Shown: one piece after another, positions 6,248 through 7,691 of the stretch | How the letters are laid out: each line of letters starts with the position of its first letter | Numbering within the stretch: the stretch's first letter is position 1 | Source of the DNA: UMGS1840 sp964537245 | GTDB lineage: Bacteria > Bacillota > Clostridia > UMGS1840 | DNA: 7,691 nucleotides | Reading direction: 5' to 3' | Assembly: GCA_964537245.1 (NCBI GenBank) | Contig: CAZHZL010000094.1 | Location: 1-7,691 of the forward strand | Made by a program: the position numbers and the translations under genes | Notes under the pieces: generated by a model | What the model was told of the DNA's origin: nothing | What the model saw: only the letters and a program-made list of their open reading frames with translations | Databases searched by the model: none

Positions 6248-7335
6248 CTTAATTCCAACCCCATATCTTCCTTCAATTTTAAAGCTGTTTTTGAATCTAA
6301 TACACGAACGACTGTTTCATTGTATTTCTTTTTTAGTGTTATAACCTTTATATCCTCAGCTTCATTTTCATTTTTATTATATTTCAGCATTTTCTCTAAT
6401 GCTTCAATATTGTGAGTTGTTACAAACAACTGAACATTTTTCTCTTTACACACATTAAACAGAGCTTTAAAAACATCATCCATAGCACTGGGATGAATAG
6501 CCGTTTCTATTTCATCAACAAGTAAAATTCCGTTTTTAACTGAAGCTACTGCTCCCATTAAAGCAATTACCTTTCTTATACCTTCACCATAAGTTGATAA
6601 TGGCATATAGCCTAAAATTCTATGGTCAATAGCAACAAATCTACGGCGATCTTCATCCTCAATTATCCTCATATCAACAATATTTTCGTCAAACGATTTT
6701 CTCAAAAGTTCGATTACCTGTTCATTCAATTCTTTATTTCTTATAATGGCACTGACATTATCCTGAATAATGTGATCAATAGTTGATAAAAACTTAACAT
6801 CAAATACTTTTCTGTTTCTGAAGCTTCTGGTTACACTGGTATATCTGTTAAACTCAACATATTGTGATTCACAGTTCATTCCAACAGGGTCAAAATGCCC
6901 AACAAAAGTCTTGACCTCCTCATCAACAGCATCAGCTCTTAAAGCTCTATTACTTAATTTTGAAATATCGTTTACATCCAGTAATTTACTTGCAATATTT
7001 CCCGATAGAGAGATACCAAATTTTTCATTATTATTTTTAGCATATAATTCGATATTTAATTCTTCTTGTTCTCTATTGAAAATGTTTATAAAAGAATCAA
7101 AGTAGGTTTGACTATATCTGGTAGCAAAAAAATGATATCTATCCCTCTGTCGTGAAACAATAATAATATTAGAAAAATCATCCGGCGCACTTAAGATTTC
7201 AATAGCTTCAAGTACACTTGTTTTTCCACAATTGTTATCACCTACTAAAATGTTTATAGACCCCAAATCTTTTATTTCCAAATCTTTTAAACCTTTATAA
7301 GACTTTATATCCAATTCGGTAATATGTCTATCCAT
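6244..7335 (-). CDS. OLD/ABC-like AAA ATPase (AAA_15/AAA_21 type, 363 aa)
   Basis: A soluble ATPase of the SMC/ABC-like OLD group. Seen in order: the N-terminal ITELDIKSYKGLKDLEI strand pair, Walker A GDNNCGKTS at residues 32-40, a variable middle insert, the ABC signature-like STYGEGIRK at 247-255, Walker B ILLVDEIE at 270-277 (D274, E275), a D-loop-like AIHPS at 279-283, and the switch histidine in TTHN at 306-309. The length fits stand-alone AAA_15 proteins lacking a fused TOPRIM. The start is the ATG at 7335, six bases after GTAGGA; the GTG at 7371 has no ribosome binding site and is less likely. The next gene encodes the TOPRIM partner with a 4-base overlap, which splits across two genes what OLD and GajA carry in one protein. 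A strong promoter lies about 95 bases upstream. A role as sensor/regulatory subunit of an anti-phage module is inferred from this pairing. Confidence 0.88.
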   Translation of the reverse strand: MDRHITELDIKSYKGLKDLEIKDLGSINILVGDNNCGKTSVLEAIEILSAPDDFSNIIIVSRQRDRYHFFATRYSQTYFDSFINIFNREQEELNIELYAKNNNEKFGISLSGNIASKLLDVNDISKLSNRALRADAVDEEVKTFVGHFDPVGMNCESQYVEFNRYTSVTRSFRNRKVFDVKFLSTIDHIIQDNVSAIIRNKELNEQVIELLRKSFDENIVDMRIIEDEDRRRFVAIDHRILGYMPLSTYGEGIRKVIALMGAVASVKNGILLVDEIETAIHPSAMDDVFKALFNVCKEKNVQLFVTTHNIEALEKMLKYNKNENEAEDIKVITLKKKYNETVVRVLDSKTALKLKEDMGLELR

Positions 7336-7428
7336 AAAAATTCCTACTTTCCTATTAATATCATTAATCACTTGAAATTAAATTTGCGACTTAAATAACA
7401 ATACTAAAATTCCACACTAATATAGTTT

Positions 7429-7457
7429 ATTATATTACTTTTATAAAAAAAAGTCAA
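7429..7457 (-). promoter_or_regulatory. Near-consensus sigma-A promoter of the ATPase-TOPRIM operon
   Basis: TTGACT at 7457-7452, a spacer of exactly 17 bases including a T tract, and a perfect TATAAT at 7434-7429, all on the minus strand. Transcription would start near 7422, giving an untranslated leader of about 87 bases before the ATG at 7335. It is the best promoter in the window and suggests steady expression of the downstream pair. Confidence 0.8.
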
Positions 7458-7479
7458 TAGTTTTTCAAATGCTTGTTAT

Positions 7480-7499
7480 AAAATTCATAAATGAATTTT
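7480..7499. repeat. 20-bp palindrome upstream of the ATPase promoter
   Basis: Arms AAAATTCAT and ATGAATTTT are perfectly complementary over nine bases around AA. It lies about 23 bases upstream of the -35 box. It could be a binding site for a regulator of the operon or for a recombination protein; AT richness makes a functional RNA hairpin less likely. Confidence 0.55.
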
Positions 7500-7544
7500 T
7501 ATTTCCTGTTCAGTGTTGTTTATCGCCATCTTGTATTATTCCCG

Positions 7545-7566
7545 TTGTTGTCAAATTGTTGTCAAA
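7545..7566. repeat. Two tandem 11-bp repeats, possible integrase arm sites
   Basis: TTGTTGTCAAA occurs twice head to tail without a spacer (7545-7555 and 7556-7566), about 70 bases from the 3' end of the tRNA gene. Short tandem direct repeats near an integration junction are the usual form of arm-type sites bound by the N-terminal domain of tyrosine integrases, and the integrase here has such a domain. No other copy was found in the window. The repeat itself is certain; the function is inferred. Confidence 0.6.
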
Positions 7567-7596
7567 AAGAGAATTTTTACATTTTTTCAGAAAATG

Positions 7597-7626
7597 AAAA
7601 AAACTTGAAAACGCAGTGTTTTCAAG
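7597..7626 (-). terminator. Intrinsic terminator of tRNA-Lys
   Basis: Read on the minus strand, CTTGAAAAC, the loop ACTGC and GTTTTCAAG form a perfect 9-bp stem (7626-7604) followed by a run of seven Ts. It begins about ten bases after the tRNA CCA. It would end the tRNA transcript and insulate the downstream ATPase operon, which has the same orientation. Confidence 0.85.
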
Positions 7627-7636
7627 GTTTTTTGCT

Positions 7637-7691
7637 TGGTGAGCCATCGGAGATTCGAACTCCGGACAACTTGATTAAAAGTCAAGTGCTC
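7637..7691 (-). tRNA. tRNA-Lys (anticodon TTT), 3' part, 5' end outside the window
   Basis: Read on the minus strand: the end of the D arm (GAGC plus A), an anticodon stem CTTGA/TCAAG with loop CTTTTAA giving anticodon TTT at 7679-7677, a five-base variable loop, a T arm CGGAG/CTCCG with loop TTCGAAT, a 3' acceptor strand ATGGCTC (7647-7641), discriminator A, and an encoded CCA at 7639-7637. The first part of the gene is cut off by the window edge. tRNA 3' ends are common targets of tyrosine integrases, which makes this a candidate attachment site for the neighbouring element. Confidence 0.93.

Noticed and set aside
7336..7362. Six-codon leader ORF ending at the TAG inside the ATPase ribosome binding site
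   Set aside because: It has no ribosome binding site of its own and no regulatory codon pattern; such short frames are common by chance in AT-rich leaders.
7336..7371. N-terminal extension of the ATPase from GTG at 7371
   Set aside because: No ribosome binding site precedes it, while TAGGA precedes the ATG at 7335 and the family N-terminus (ITELDIKSYKGL) begins right after that ATG.
1..7691. CRISPR array, insertion-sequence ends or riboswitch
   Set aside because: No regularly spaced repeats, no transposase reading frame and no recognisable riboswitch core were seen on either strand.

Overview
The window is AT-rich DNA with strong GGAGG-type ribosome binding sites, consensus TTGACT/TATAAT promoter elements and a tRNA with an encoded CCA. 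This fits a low-GC Firmicute, probably a gut Clostridia-type organism, although genus cannot be read from the sequence. All convincing genes lie on the minus strand, so transcription runs from the right end of the window to the left. The content is accessory: one flank of an integrated genetic element next to a tRNA-Lys(TTT) gene.

From right to left (5'->3' for the genes): a 3' portion of tRNA-Lys runs off the right edge and ends in a clean intrinsic terminator. About 260 bases without a gene follow, holding two tandem 11-bp repeats, a 20-bp palindrome and a near-consensus promoter. That promoter drives a two-gene unit with a 4-base ATGA overlap: an OLD/ABC-like AAA ATPase (363 aa) and a small TOPRIM protein of DUF3226 type (243 aa). 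The pair resembles split ATPase + TOPRIM anti-phage modules such as PARIS, AbiL or a divided OLD/Gabija nuclease. A 454-aa protein of unknown function follows on the same strand and could be a third component.

After a 33-bp near-perfect palindrome (4000-3950 region) comes the mobility cluster: an excisionase-like DNA-binding protein (70 aa), a tyrosine integrase, an unrecognised 560-aa protein and a HerA/VirB4-like P-loop ATPase (351 aa). These four genes are packed with overlaps or gaps of about 11 bases and look like one operon. The integrase is interrupted by 100 Ns (assembly gap). Its N-terminus has no ATG/GTG/TTG: the codon at the expected start position is ATA, placed ideally behind GGAGGG.

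Working model: an integrative element, possibly inserted at tRNA-Lys, with a mobility/maintenance operon (xis-int-orf560-herA) and a probable defence cargo (ATPase-TOPRIM, perhaps plus orf454). The defence assignment and the tRNA attachment site are inferences. The strongest novel candidates are the orf454 partner of the ATPase-TOPRIM pair, and the orf560-HerA pair that is translationally tied to the integrase.
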